The position numbers and the translations under genes are program-made. Shown here one piece after another: positions 14,101-22,449 of a DNA stretch of 64,000 nucleotides. A model generated the notes under the pieces. It was not told the origin of the DNA. It worked only from the letters and a program-made list of their open reading frames with translations, and did not search any database. Position 1 is the stretch's first letter. The number at the start of each line of letters is the position of its first letter. Source of the stretch: Cristatella mucedo (Eukaryota; Bryozoa; Phylactolaemata; Cristatellidae); the NCBI GenBank assembly GCA_009760855.2, contig WPIO01000011.1, positions 2,208,501 through 2,272,500 of the forward strand, in the 5' to 3' direction.

Positions 14101-17100
14101 CGTTAATGAGTCTTTTAGCTCACACTGCCTTATCGGTAATGAAAATGGTGAACTTCGATTAACCAGTGGCGAATTCACCACTGCAATTAATTGTATGCCT
14201 AGCAACTCTATGCCAGGCAGCCAAAGTGTAGTGGGCATTGCCCCGTAGCCCGGTATGAGCAGCTTATTTTTTTGAAAGCAATGGTTTACGGTGGGCAATC
14301 GTGGAGTTTTTACCTTGCTGGGGTAGCCTCAGCAGAATGGTTTATTCGCTCAGCTTAAGCCCTGTCATAAGTTGAAATGTGATAGGAACTTTTTTGTTTT
14401 GCAGAAAAGCATATTGGTTCTTAAAGGATTGCTTTTTGATGGGCCTGTCATTCAGATCGTTTGCCAGCTGAGGGTGGCTTTGTTTTTTTTTAGGTTCATG
14501 TGGATAGAGTTGCAATTGCTTCTTGCTGTTGTAGCTTAGAGGCTGCTTGGAAATCACCATAAGTGCTGTTGCAACGGCTAGCTTGTTGTAGCATGCCAGG
14601 TGCAGCCCCAACTTTGTCTTAACATTAAGACAAAAATCCTCCTTGTCTTGCCAACTTATCCACTATAGCTTGTATGCTACTCTACTAACCCCAAATCGGA
14701 CGGCAAAGCAAAATCGCCACAATTACCTGTAGGAGCAATTTTGGCATAGACAAAAGCACTTTAATATTTGATACTTACGTCATTTTTAGCAAGGTTTACC
14801 GATGTTTTTTTAGACGCCATTCTTAAACTTACTTTTGCTCTTTATTGTAAACCGTTTAAGAAGTCAGAACCTTACCACAATTACGATTGCATGTTTTTTG
14901 GTCGTGTACAGTAGCATCCCGTGCCACCTTATGCTATTGCTGGTTTTTCATCAGCAGCCAAAAAACTATTTGTACGAACATATAGTCTGATATGTACAGT
15001 TATAGACAAAACAACTAAACATCCAATTTAGTAAACACAAATGTTTAATTTTTATTGTACTTTCAGGGATTCGCATCAGCCTATCCGTGGACTCTCTCAC
15101 GAGATGATTCATACTCCTCCAGCATGATGGCAGATGTGGTAGTTTATCCTAAAATAACCTTTTGGTAAAACCCAATAAATCTTAGGAAAAACCCCTATAC
15201 AGTAAAGGTTAGCTGATTCAACAGTGTTATTTATGTAGCCGCTATTAGCCGGCTCTCCACTGGGCAGTAAGGAATTGCCTGCTGTAGGAGTCGACCCCAC
15301 GACCTGGGCTGAGGACCAGGAAGTGTGTCCTTTGGGTGTGGCCGCTTTTCAGTGACGCCAACCATTGCTCAACCATTTGAGGCATCATTCAACATCGGCG
15401 AGTAAACTTCGAAGTCAAGATACCTCGCCTTCTCTCGTGCGAACAGCATTTGCTGCAGGCCAGTTTGTATCCAGGGGCCCTTAGCAAAGGCAGACCTTGT
15501 TCCAAGCCTGCCGTGCAGACCTTCTAGTTGGAAAAACAAACGAATTCATCCAAGTATGCTATTGAACCCTGAGTGTCCACGATTTGTATGATGCTCGGTC
15601 TTTAACCCCGGAAATGTATGAGGCGCTTAGATGAGGCCGAAGCTCGCATGGCAACCGTATGGACCACGCGATGACAGAAATATTGCAGTGTCGCGATCGC
15701 TTGCAGGTGCTTCTACCACGTGGCTCGTCAGTATTTTTAGGCTGGTAAAACCCTTGGCCCGCTAGGTAAGGTGGTTGCTCTTCACGACTGAGGTCTCGAG
15801 GTCGTGGGTTCGAGTCCTTCGGTTTGCGATTCTTTGTTGCAGCTGCAAGCAGTGGTGATAGTCTTTAAGGCTCTTCTGCCGCTATGCAAAGGAGACTGTT
15901 AGATCAGCTAGCTTTTTTCCCCCTATGCAACTGGTACAACTTTTAAGTAGTTTGACAACGTGGGCACTGTCCCATGTTGTTGCCTCATCGACTTCCTGCC
16001 AGTAGACACAGGTGTGAATGTCTCTCGATGGCTTCCCTAGACGATAGCTAGAGGCTAGGCTCATGCACTCGCGTGCATTTTTAGCAGTGCCGCCTTGGAG
16101 CATCTCGGACGGTTTGTCTTTCGCAGGACCGCGGCAGCACAACTGGCACTCAGGGATTGCGTTAGCACCGCGCCAGTAGCTGCACTGCCCTGTGTGATGG
16201 ATGGTCGCTCCCGCCTGAGAGAGCCGCCCTTACTTACAAAGAAGGTTGAACTGGTGTCTGCTGCTGCTGCTGCTGCTACTCGCCGATACATCGTTATTAG
16301 TGGCTGTACCCAGATCACGATGGATCAGCATGTGCGTACACTCGGTCGCAGAAAATCCTCTCGGTATTCTGGCTGCAGCTGCTTCACCTGCTGCACACTC
16401 AGGCTTTTTGAGTGTGCCGTAGCAAACTTGCCAGCCTCCAGCTCTCGCTGGGAGCTCCTGTGCCAAGTCGGTGAGGCTCTGTTGTGCTGCAGGCAGACAC
16501 GTAGGTGAGCCCCCCCACCCCGTGTGCAAGCTCGAAGCAACAGCTTCCTCCCAGCCATTAGAATGCCCTGGAACTAGCAGTGACCCCCCTAATGTATGCA
16601 TTTAATGGTGTGCTGGCGTTAGTGACCTCAAGAGGCTCATGCTCAGCGATCTGCAGATGATCAGCTCTGAGGTCATGACCCTCGCAGCATTCAGGACATC
16701 CAGTGACTACTACTAGAATGCTTGACAAGTCGCTTCTGGGGCGTGCAAATTAACCCAGCTCCTCTCCTCCCACAGCAGCAGCTCATGTAATGATGATGTG
16801 CACATTGCGACAAGCCCGTGTCACCTGACACGGGCTTGTCGCAGTGTACCCTTGCCCTTGCTTTCGAAGCAGCTTCCCAGGAGCCCTTTTTAACTCGGGG
16901 CTTGATAAAGCGCCCTGAGAGAACTCACTCTCTCTCTAGGTGCTTTACATTTGCTGCAAAGGAAACACGATCGAATGGTTAGTGGTAGCATGCTCAATAA
17001 ACAACAAGAATAACATGGTAAGGTGTGACGTGCACAGGGTCAGCATGCAAGTGTGGTTAGTGACAGCATGGACAGTGTCAGTGCACATAAGCACATCAAA

Positions 17101-20100
17101 GTCGAATCACGGGGACCCACCAAATGCTGTGATGCATAGGTACGTTTTTAGTTTCTTTTTAAATGTGGTCAAGTCAGGTAATGTCGTGACACAAGCCGGG
17201 AGTGAGTTCCAGTCTTTGGGAGCATACAAACTAAAGGTAGGGTCTCCAAAAGATTTGAGGTTTGTACGATATATAGGTAAACAGCTAGATTCCGAAAAGC
17301 GGGCTGTATTAAGCTTAGCCTTATGCAGGAGTATATCTGATAGGTAGGCTGGAGCCAGAGAACTGAGTTGGATTAATGAGCTTTGCTGGAGCCAAATAAG
17401 TTTATGCACTGGGCGACCTGGCTTGCTCGGTTCAGGAGTCCTCGAACTCGAATGGGTGAATCGGTGCATGCTGCGATGCTGCAGGGGGTCTGAGAAACAA
17501 ACCGTGTGGCAACGGCCACTGTACGAGGTCGCCTGCTTATGGCCAGGCCTAGTGGCCCTTGCTGCAACCGACTGTGCCTGGGTATTTCCTCAGTGGTCCA
17601 GTGAGGTGGTATTATTTTCGTGGCCCAGTGAGAGAAGCCATAATTGCTGAGCAGCCGGTTAATGGGGAAGCCAGAAAATAACTTAATGCAATTACAATGG
17701 CCCGATGCAAAGCGGTTTTTACTTGCTGGTCGCTCTTAATGCTGAAAACAAATTAGCCCATCCATGGAAACAGCTGCAGCTGCCGCCGGCATTAAAAGCG
17801 GGCACTGACGGCTCATCGTGTCGATAACTGAGGCCGAGGCAGCCTTTGACCTTTGACGATGCTATCGACTCTTTCTTCGAAGCCGGACGTTGGCTTCCCG
17901 ACGGACGTCCGTCCGTCCTGCAGCTGCCAATTGGTGGCAGAGCCGCATGGCGGCGGCATCTGACTGATCAGGATAGGCTGACGGCGATTGGGCCGCATCT
18001 GCCCTCATCGACCCGATGCATTGCTGTCGGTCAGCTGCTGCCGTCACTGCAGCAGCCGTCCTCGCTCCTTTGCAGGTGCCATGGCAACGCAAAACTGTCG
18101 CCGTCGTTCTTTGCCCTGAATGGCCGAACTCTCGGCAGGATGTTGTCTGCGCTCTCGCTTGCCAATGGCCTCGATGGATACTTTTCGCGAGACCTAGTGA
18201 ACGCAGCGGCAGCCATTGCCATAGTGGCACCGTGGAGCTGAGCCAAGCCACACGAGCTTAGCCAAGGGCCAGCAGTGACTCGAGTAGGCTCGACTACTGC
18301 TGCTCGCTTCTTGGCGAAAAAAGAGAGAGAAAAGAAGCGAAAAGAAAATTCGCCTAGGCCTAGTAAAACCTGGTAGGGCTCATTCTCAGGGCCGAATGCC
18401 AATCGCTCCACCGGTTGCCGTGGAGCGATTGGCATTTTGTGGCTCGTAATTAATGCAGGTAGGCTGGGAAAAATTGCTAGTCCCCGCCGGTTGCACGATC
18501 GGCTCCGAAAGGGTCTTCGAGAAGATACACTTGCCTGTGTTGCTCTGACTAAGGAATCAGCTCCTGCTGCTCCTGCAGCCTCTGGCCCCTCTAGAGTGTC
18601 CTTCTCGTCTCTCACCCACTCGTCGGCGGCTGGTCATCTAGCCGTCCCTCTTAGTGAATTGAAATCTTCCGGCGATCGAGCCTTCAGCTCACATGCGCCG
18701 AATGTGTGGAACTCGCTTGCATCCGATCGTGATTGATGATCGTGCTTCCTTTGCAGCAACTGTAAAGCACCTAGAAAGAGATTGAGTTCTCTGAGGCCGT
18801 TTTATCAAGTGTATTATTATTAGTATTATTACTATCCTTTAGATCCTAACTCAAGAGGCATCTGTTCTGGTCGGCTTCCTTTTAGCCCCAGTTAACTCGT
18901 CTTTTTCTTTCCAATGTTCTTTGTTTGCATACCTGTGCCTGTTTCAGAGCATGCTCACACACATTTCGTGACAATGAGACTGCCAAAAGTTTAACTACAA
19001 ATTGTGTAGAAACTATATCAGCTACCTATATGATTTATAGGAAGTTGTCGCAGCCACGTTATTATAGCTAGCCACATGAACCGTCCATACTAATTCCTTC
19101 GTGCGGCAAGATGGTGACCAGTGCTTACTGGAGTGACGTCAGCTGGAGAGCGAATGGGCTCTCAGTCGCTTTTAGTTGGAAGTCTGCCAGTCTGTTTGTT
19201 GCATAAATCCAGGCTTCGTTGCAGCTGTTATGTTTGTATGTGTGAGTGGTCACACTCGTCAGAACACCACACAGACGACGCAGCTGTTTATTAGAAATCG
19301 TAGGAAGCCATGCAACAGGAAGCTGGTGACCGTGCCAGCTCTCGTCTCAGCGAGTCCGAAAGCTCCTGAATGGGCTAGCTGTTTCGGAGTGGAAGTTCCG
19401 GCCGTAAGATGCCCAAAGTGTGTCCAGCCGACCCCGATGCAAACAAAAAGGTTCTAGTAAATATTTATGGGGACGGCAGCTATCTTTTTCTGTGCCTTAG
19501 TACAGTACATAAAAAGAGATTCTGCTATATATCTATGTAGAATAACCCAGACGATTAAGATTTGTATCAGTGCGCGCAAAGAGATTCGACTTTATTTATG
19601 CAGAGGTAATAATAGTTATCTTTATCCGCCTTCAACATCCAAGGTTTTCGGCATTCGTTGTCCTGGTTCGAGCCTTTGTATTGACAACTGCCATGTGCTT
19701 CAGTAAGCTGTTCGTGTGGTTTAAGTAATTTTTTTTACCTGGGTTTTGTGGTGCCTTTTGGACAGCCCCAGCGCTCGACTCAATTCGAAAAGCAGCACAG
19801 TGAGCCGGCTCTTTGAGCGCCCTGGCTGAGCCCGCTGGGTTTGTTCATATTCATATTCATGTTCGCAGGTTTGTGCCACCCAGTGCCGTTCGCTCGTTCA
19901 TTCAAATCGTCTAAACATGATGCATCCGAGTTGCTCTCGTTGCTATGGCAAGGCTTTGCTTTAGTCCGTTGCCCTCCGGTCGGCGCCAAGCTCGAAGGAT
20001 ATTCTGCATTCAGTACGTATGCATTAGTCAATATGTACGTTACAAATGGGCCCTGCACCCGAGCTCGCTTTCTTCTTTTTACGAAGAACTGGGATCTTTG

Positions 20101-21075
20101 CAGTATATCCCCCGACTGACGACCTTTTTTTGAGTTGGCCGAGCTGCACAATAAGTGCAACGTAGCCTGAATGCTCGTGTGGCTGTGTGCGTGTGGCTAG
20201 CTATCGAAACCAGGCGGTTTGGCCATGGAGGCTGTGTTCCAGACATGTCGACCATTGGTCGCTTCTGCCTGCCTATTCACCGGAAGACATTTCGACATAG
20301 GCAATATGGCCGACGTGTTCTTGCTTTTGGCCGATGTCTCATCCTGTTGAACTTTCCGCAACCGTTCGTTGCCAAATCCGTCCCGGGTCCGAAGGGAGTG
20401 TCAGCTTGCGTGTATTCAGTATGTTGGCAGCAGCACCAGCAGTCGTGCTTCATGTGACAGTGCTTCGTACCTAGGTTCAACCCATTCTTTCACGGAGCCT
20501 GCGACGTCACGCTCGACACGTTCAGACCAGACCGAGGCAGATATCGCGGGATGCTCGCCTACAATTTATCAAAGCTCTGCAACGTGGCGTTTTCCAACGA
20601 GCTTGACAGACGCCTGGCCAGCTATTCTGTCCGAAGTAACGCCGTCCATCCCGGCAACCTCGTGGCTACGTCGATGCCTCGCCATTGGTGGGGCTACCGC
20701 CTACTCTTCGCTATAGTGAGGCCTTTCACAAAGTCGCTGGTAAGTCTGGACACTCCGGGGCTGCTGCAGCAGCTGCAGCAGCAGCAGCAGCATGGTCAGC
20801 TTTTCACGAGCTCACGATTAAAAGAACCAATGAGTTGGTAGGCATGAGCTGTTACAAATATTGCGAACTCACGCTAATCATTTGCTATGATGATTTTGTT
20901 GGACTCGCAGTCCATGAAACACTGAATTACCTGAAGCCAAATCTTGAACCCCAAGATACCGTAGATTTTTTTGGGCTAGCACATGTTTATATTTATGTTC
21001 TTGTAGATAGACACTCGGGCTCGTGTTGCTATGCAACGCTTGTGTGATTTTTTGCAGATAAAAGCTTGTATATAG

Positions 21076-21109
<34 letters not shown>

Positions 21110-22449
21110 TATATATATATATGTGTGTGTGTATAGTTTATATATATATATATATATATAGTTTTTATTGAAAAATATTGCTGAATATATATAGCTCATT
21201 ATGTATTAATATAAGTTTGCTTTACACATCATAATTAGCAAGAAACTCGTCATCAGTATCACTGCTAACATCTCCATAGTCTTCTGCTGCATTGTCAATG
21301 TCTGAATCGTCACTTTCCTCATAGATTGCATTATCTTCAGTTCCATCCAGCATGTTTGAAATTCGCAATTTTAGGGTTTATGGTCAGCTAAAGTCATGTA
21401 TAGTATAAAATAGTTAATTCCATATGAGCAAGTTGAGCAGTCTAGATAGGTAGGCAAGGAGTGTTTTTTTAATGTTGACATTATTTGACTTGCAGTGTGT
21501 AAGTCACACGTTTATTTTTCAAAAATAATCGGAAAAAAGTGTGACATACTTGTAAAAAATACGGTGTATATGTGTGCGTGTGTGCACATCCTTGGATTTT
21601 GACCTTTTTGGCTCTACTTCTTACCATTTTTTCTTGTGCTGCAAAATGTTTCGCGAGCCAATTTTTGCTCCGGTTATGTATGCTCCAATTGGCTGGGTTA
21701 TGTTCATCCTGCTGGCTGACCTAACCTCAGGGTTTGCACCGCCCGACTCGCCGTGTTTAACAAGCACTGCCTTCCTAGAGTGACAAAGAGTTGCAGGGCC
21801 CGTGCCAGCAATGAATTTAGACGCATGTGTGAATTAGGAATCAATTATAATGAATTGTAATAACAATATATAATAATATAATTAATATTCATTACATCAT
21901 TATAATTTTAATGAATTTTAAAAAGGCAGCTGTGCAGGAAGCACCGCGAGAGAAAGCTTGGCCAGCGTTTTTCGTTGTTTCTGGCAGCTTCCGGTATCTG
22001 TGCTCCTCGACAACTCTCTTGACACTCTCTTATCTTTTATATTAGGGATGCTGGCTGTATCATGAGAAACAACGGCCGAGGCTGACCTTTCTCCAGAAAG
22101 TGTGACAGTCTTTCAGCAGCGCTGCAATTAGTGCTGACCGGCTGTATGTGTGATGCTCACGCCAGTGCAGCCCTGCAGCTGTAATTCGCGAACCCGGTGG
22201 CCGAGCACAACTTCTTTTTTGCAGCAGCAGGCTGCAGCCACCGCCGTCTACGCCGCCACATCTCGCGACCTGGAAGGAATCGGCGGCATGTACTTCAACA
22301 ACTGCTGGTTTTGCACGCCGTCGGTCATGTCGTCGGATCGCGACTTCTGCACCACACTGTGGTCGACGAGTGAGCGCGCCATTTTGGAAAGGATGGGGCA
22401 GTTCGCGTTCAGTGTTCCAGAACCAGCGGCGGCGGCCTCCGTTTACTAG
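2064..22449 (+). CDS. WWOX: WWOX orthologue, complete coding region in 8 exons
   Basis: The coding exons are 2064-2167, 3154-3218, 3321-3378, 6853-7061, 7238-7433, 7662-7847, 20475-20739 and 22225-22449. Joined, they give an unbroken frame of 435 residues, close to the 414 of human WWOX. Visible domains: WW1 at about residues 17-46 (Trp21, Trp43, Pro46), a basic nuclear-localisation-like stretch at 49-53 (GKRKK), WW2 at about 58-87, and a short-chain dehydrogenase/reductase domain from about 130. That domain has TGANGGIG (139-146) for cofactor binding, NAA (219-221), a Ser in SSESHR (268-273) and YNLSK (Tyr302, Lys306) as the catalytic pair. WWOX family proteins bind PPxY partners through WW1 and act as tumour-suppressor and metabolic adaptors in cytoplasm, mitochondria and nucleus; that role is inferred by homology. 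All introns are GT..AG. The start ATG has G at -3. The C-terminus carries a short Ala-rich extension. Identification is firm; UTR limits are unknown. Confidence 0.95.
2168..3153 (+). other. WWOX intron 1
   Basis: A 986-base intron with ends GTAGGA..TTTTAG, between phase-2 exon ends. I see no repeat with confidence and no second gene in it. Confidence 0.85.
3154..3218 (+). CDS. WWOX: WWOX exon 2: second half of WW1 and basic linker
   Basis: This 65-base exon follows TTTTAG and ends before GTATGG. It encodes residues 36-56, [21 protein letters not shown], given here only as the family landmarks QWTHP (second Trp and the conserved Pro of WW1) and GKRKKVAG. The latter matches the nuclear-localisation linker of human WWOX almost letter for letter. 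The intron phases on either side (2 and 1) join in frame with exons 1 and 3. Confidence 0.93.
3321..3378 (+). CDS. WWOX: WWOX exon 3: first half of WW2
   Basis: This 58-base exon follows TGCCCACAG after a short intron of 102 bases and ends in GTAAGT, a consensus donor. It encodes E57 and residues 58-75, including LPYGWEQ with the first WW2 tryptophan (W62) and the aromatic YAYYV strand. The last two bases, GA, join the first C of exon 4 to make Asp76, matching the Asp at the same place in human WWOX. Confidence 0.93.
3640..4060 (-). mobile_element. Decayed L2-A reverse-transcriptase fragment
   Basis: On the - strand the region around 3920-3950 reads [14 protein letters not shown], a decayed [13 protein letters not shown], the catalytic box of L2-type reverse transcriptase. 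The flanks resemble the copy at 28638-29905. Confidence 0.6.
4145..4258 (-). mobile_element. SINE-A copy
   Basis: The - strand carries a tRNA-like box B (GTCGTGGCCTCGAGCCC) preceded by a box-A-like GCATTCAAGGTGCTTGCCC, then CATATGCGAAGCGCCTGAAT. The 3' hairpin is truncated. Confidence 0.6.
4907..5056 (-). mobile_element. SINE-B copy
   Basis: Read on the - strand: a tRNA-like head (AAGGTGCTCACTCTTCC.. and box B GTGGGTTCAAATCC), then GCAAGCGCTTGTGAT, GGCTCTTCTGCCGCTATACAAATGAGAC and a TTAAATCAGCT end. The same order recurs in the other SINE-B copies. Confidence 0.75.
5068..5213 (+). repeat. GA/GACA microsatellite
   Basis: A near-pure (GA)n run at 5101-5161 passes into GACA-type repeats. It sits in WWOX intron 3. 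Confidence 0.95.
5635..5990 (-). mobile_element. L2-B 3' tail split by an inserted L2-A tail
   Basis: 5635-5676 and about 5913-5990 align end to end with the L2-B tail at 41502-41600 (TCTGTAACTCCACAAAGCC, then GGAGAGTTTT..GCGCACTCACAGCC). Between them, 5677-5912 is an antisense L2-A 3' end with its hairpin and ATT tail. The L2-A copy was thus inserted into the older L2-B copy. Confidence 0.8.
6555..6640 (+). mobile_element. SINE-A copy, 5' truncated
   Basis: Contains CACATGTGAAGCGCCTGAAC, AGAGATTAAGTTCTCTTAGG and CTATGCAAATGAATTAT, the 3' half of SINE-A. Confidence 0.7.
6660..6691 (+). repeat. GT microsatellite
   Basis: A (GT)n run with one T interruption, about 160 bases before WWOX exon 4. 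Confidence 0.9.
6853..7061 (+). CDS. WWOX: WWOX exon 4: end of WW2, linker and cofactor-binding strand
   Basis: The exon follows TTTGATGTAG and ends with the donor G|GTGAGA (phase 1). It encodes residues 77-145. [15 protein letters not shown] matches the human HINKRTTYLDPRLAF region, so WW2 lacks a second tryptophan as it does in human (Tyr there, Met-Thr here). The exon ends within TGANGGIG, the glycine-rich cofactor loop of the SDR fold (TGxxxGxG). The linker between WW2 and the SDR domain is acidic and Ser/Ala-rich and less conserved. Confidence 0.95.
7238..7433 (+). CDS. WWOX: WWOX exon 5: SDR strands after the cofactor loop
   Basis: After GCTGCAG, this exon encodes residues 147-210, opening with [20 protein letters not shown], a close match to the human [20 protein letters not shown] segment. 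It also has [10 protein letters not shown], the SDR acidic residue after the third strand. It ends AACTG|GTAATG (phase 2). Human WWOX is usually described with nine exons; here the segment up to PLH is in one exon, which probably accounts for the difference of one exon. Confidence 0.93.
7662..7847 (+). CDS. WWOX: WWOX exon 6: NAA motif and catalytic serine strand
   Basis: The exon follows a pyrimidine-rich CGCTTTTGCAG. It encodes residues 212-272: LHMLILNAA (the SDR Asn-Ala-Ala motif), [19 protein letters not shown] (matching human [19 protein letters not shown]) and [11 protein letters not shown] with the active-site serine. The donor is CACAG|GTACCA, phase 2. Exon 7 completes Arg273 with its first G. 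Confidence 0.95.
9866..10132 (-). mobile_element. Possible Tc1-like transposase N-terminal remnant (weak)
   Basis: The - strand frame contains [13 protein letters not shown] followed by TKTPGRPP, which recalls the helix-turn-helix and GRPP linker of Tc1 transposases. The match is short and the rest of the frame is not recognised. It may be chance. Confidence 0.25.
10282..10435 (+). repeat. AT-only low-complexity tract
   Basis: About 150 bases almost wholly of A and T, built from TAATAT and ATTAT words, within WWOX intron 6. Confidence 0.9.
10900..11420 (-). mobile_element. Tc1-like transposon remnant, copy 1
   Basis: On the - strand 10950-11030 reads [22 protein letters not shown], a decayed form of the Tc1/mariner landmark LPWPSxSPDLNPIE that holds the second catalytic Asp region. 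Its upstream side (11040-11400) aligns with the same side of copy 2, sharing CATACGATCGTTAT/ TTAGGATCGTTAT and CCCTCTCAGGGC. It is cut off by the L2-A copy beginning near 11425. Confidence 0.6.
11425..12716 (+). mobile_element. L2-A LINE, best preserved 3' half
   Basis: The + strand reads [15 protein letters not shown], then YGVPQGSVL, then [20 protein letters not shown] (the reverse-transcriptase catalytic box), [17 protein letters not shown] and a stop at 11782. The frame then reopens (11791-12453) with [40 protein letters not shown] and the [25 protein letters not shown]-terminus. These are L2/CR1-clade landmarks. The 3' end has the GCGCC..GAGATTAAGTTCTC..GGGCGC hairpin and an ATT tail. 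The 5' half is missing, so it is not autonomous. One in-frame stop separates the two frames. Confidence 0.92.
12717..12925 (-). mobile_element. L2-A reverse-transcriptase fragment
   Basis: The - strand reads [26 protein letters not shown] and then [10 protein letters not shown], a decayed [10 protein letters not shown]. It abuts the ATT tail of the sense L2-A copy, giving a tail-to-internal junction. Confidence 0.8.
13040..13605 (-). mobile_element. Diverged L2-like LINE fragment
   Basis: The - strand holds a run resembling the L2-A C-terminus: [13 protein letters not shown], then [11 protein letters not shown], then [12 protein letters not shown], and further on APKVWCSLP. It is much more diverged than the other L2-A copies and may be a different subfamily. 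The low-coordinate limit is uncertain. Confidence 0.5.
13606..14340 (-). mobile_element. Tc1-like transposon remnant, copy 2
   Basis: On the - strand 13740-13805 reads [21 protein letters not shown], the Tc1/mariner LPWPSxSPDLNPIE landmark. It continues with ILFEALCQ and [15 protein letters not shown], which resemble the C-terminal end of Tc1 transposases. Stops and frameshifts break it. The part beyond 13860 matches copy 1 at 11040-11400. Confidence 0.7.
15210..15346 (-). mobile_element. SINE-B copy
   Basis: Begins AGCTGATTCAACAGTGTTATTTATGTAGCCGC on the + strand, i.e. the 3' end of an antisense SINE-B. A tRNA-like box B (GTGGGGTCGACTCC) is on the - strand. Confidence 0.7.
15756..15911 (+). 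mobile_element. SINE-B copy, near complete
   Basis: Sense copy: box-A-like GCTAGGTAAGGTGGTTGCTC, box B GTGGGTTCGAGTCC, then GCAGCTGCAAGC, GGCTCTTCTGCCGCTATGCAAA and the GTTAGATCAGCT end. This is the best model for the family in the window. Confidence 0.8.
16802..16847. repeat. Near-perfect hairpin, 18-bp perfect arms
   Basis: Arms 16806-16823 and 16826-16843 are perfect reverse complements with a 2-base loop (CC). One mismatch further out, three more pairs extend it (ACA with TGT). It lies in WWOX intron 6 and not in a recognised transposon. Confidence 0.9.
16893..17390 (-). mobile_element. L2-A LINE 3' fragment
   Basis: The - strand encodes [32 protein letters not shown] and [23 protein letters not shown], then the 3' untranslated part and the hairpin at 16905-16945. 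The ATT tail is missing. Confidence 0.85.
18395..18436. repeat. Perfect hairpin, 17-bp arms
   Basis: Arms 18395-18411 and 18420-18436 are perfect reverse complements around an 8-base loop. In WWOX intron 6, 1.6 kb from the hairpin at 16802-16847, with unrelated arm sequence. Confidence 0.9.
18655..18835 (+). mobile_element. L2-A LINE with internal deletion
   Basis: [23 protein letters not shown] (C-terminus) is followed almost directly by CAGCAACTGTAAAGCACCTAG, the hairpin and an ATT tail. Most of the 3' untranslated part is lost. Confidence 0.8.
20475..20739 (+). CDS. WWOX: WWOX exon 7: catalytic YxxxK and substrate-side helices
   Basis: The exon lies 12.6 kb downstream of exon 6, after GTACCTAG, and ends CTG|GTAAGT (phase 0). 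It encodes residues 274-361. [18 protein letters not shown] carries the catalytic Tyr302 and Lys306, followed by SNAVHPGN and the WWGYRLLF and RPFTKSL segments, all with direct human counterparts. The stretch at 274-298, between the Ser strand and YNLSK, is the least conserved part of the domain (human [25 protein letters not shown] region) but has about the same length. Confidence 0.93.
21069..21161 (+). repeat. TATG/TA microsatellite
   Basis: Compound (TATG)n, (TA)n and (GT)n repeat in WWOX intron 7. Confidence 0.95.
21229..21380 (-). mobile_element. Possible pogo/Tigger-like transposase C-terminal remnant
   Basis: The - strand reads [20 protein letters not shown] and then an acidic run ending FLANYDV and TAA. 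The pattern (I)SNxLDGTEDD followed by an acidic tail is typical, to my recollection, of pogo/Tigger DDE transposase C-termini. Upstream the frame is soon closed, so only about 45 codons survive. It is antisense in WWOX intron 7. Confidence 0.4.
22225..22449 (+). CDS. WWOX: WWOX exon 8: C-terminal exon and stop codon
   Basis: The acceptor is CTTCTTTTTTGCAG followed at once by CAG CAG GCT. It encodes residues 362-435: [23 protein letters not shown] and [15 protein letters not shown], matching the human [24 protein letters not shown] and TLWALSERLIQERLG segments. After that it adds a poorly conserved tail with EPAAAASVY, then TAG at 22447-22449. Three AG acceptors in register (GCAGCAGCAG) could drop one or two Gln residues without changing frame. 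Confidence 0.95.
   Translation, partial: QQAAATAVYAATSRDLEGIGGMYFNNCWFCTPSVMSSDRDFCTTLWSTSERAILERMGQFAFSVPEPAAAASVY

Larger units (their letters stand above)
7848..20474 (+). other. WWOX intron 6 (12.6 kb)
   Basis: The largest intron of the gene, GTACCA..ACCTAG. Inside are Tc1-like remnants, L2-A fragments, SINE-B copies, an AT-only tract and two long hairpins, listed separately. The parts at 7848-9860, 14340-15200, 15915-16800 and 18836-20474 show no gene or repeat that I can name. Confidence 0.85.
20740..22224 (+). other. WWOX intron 7
   Basis: A 1.5-kb intron, GTAAGT..TTGCAG. It opens with a GCTGCTGCAG-rich CAG tract (about 20759-20793), then holds the TATG/TA microsatellite and an antisense pogo-like transposase tail. 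Confidence 0.85.
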
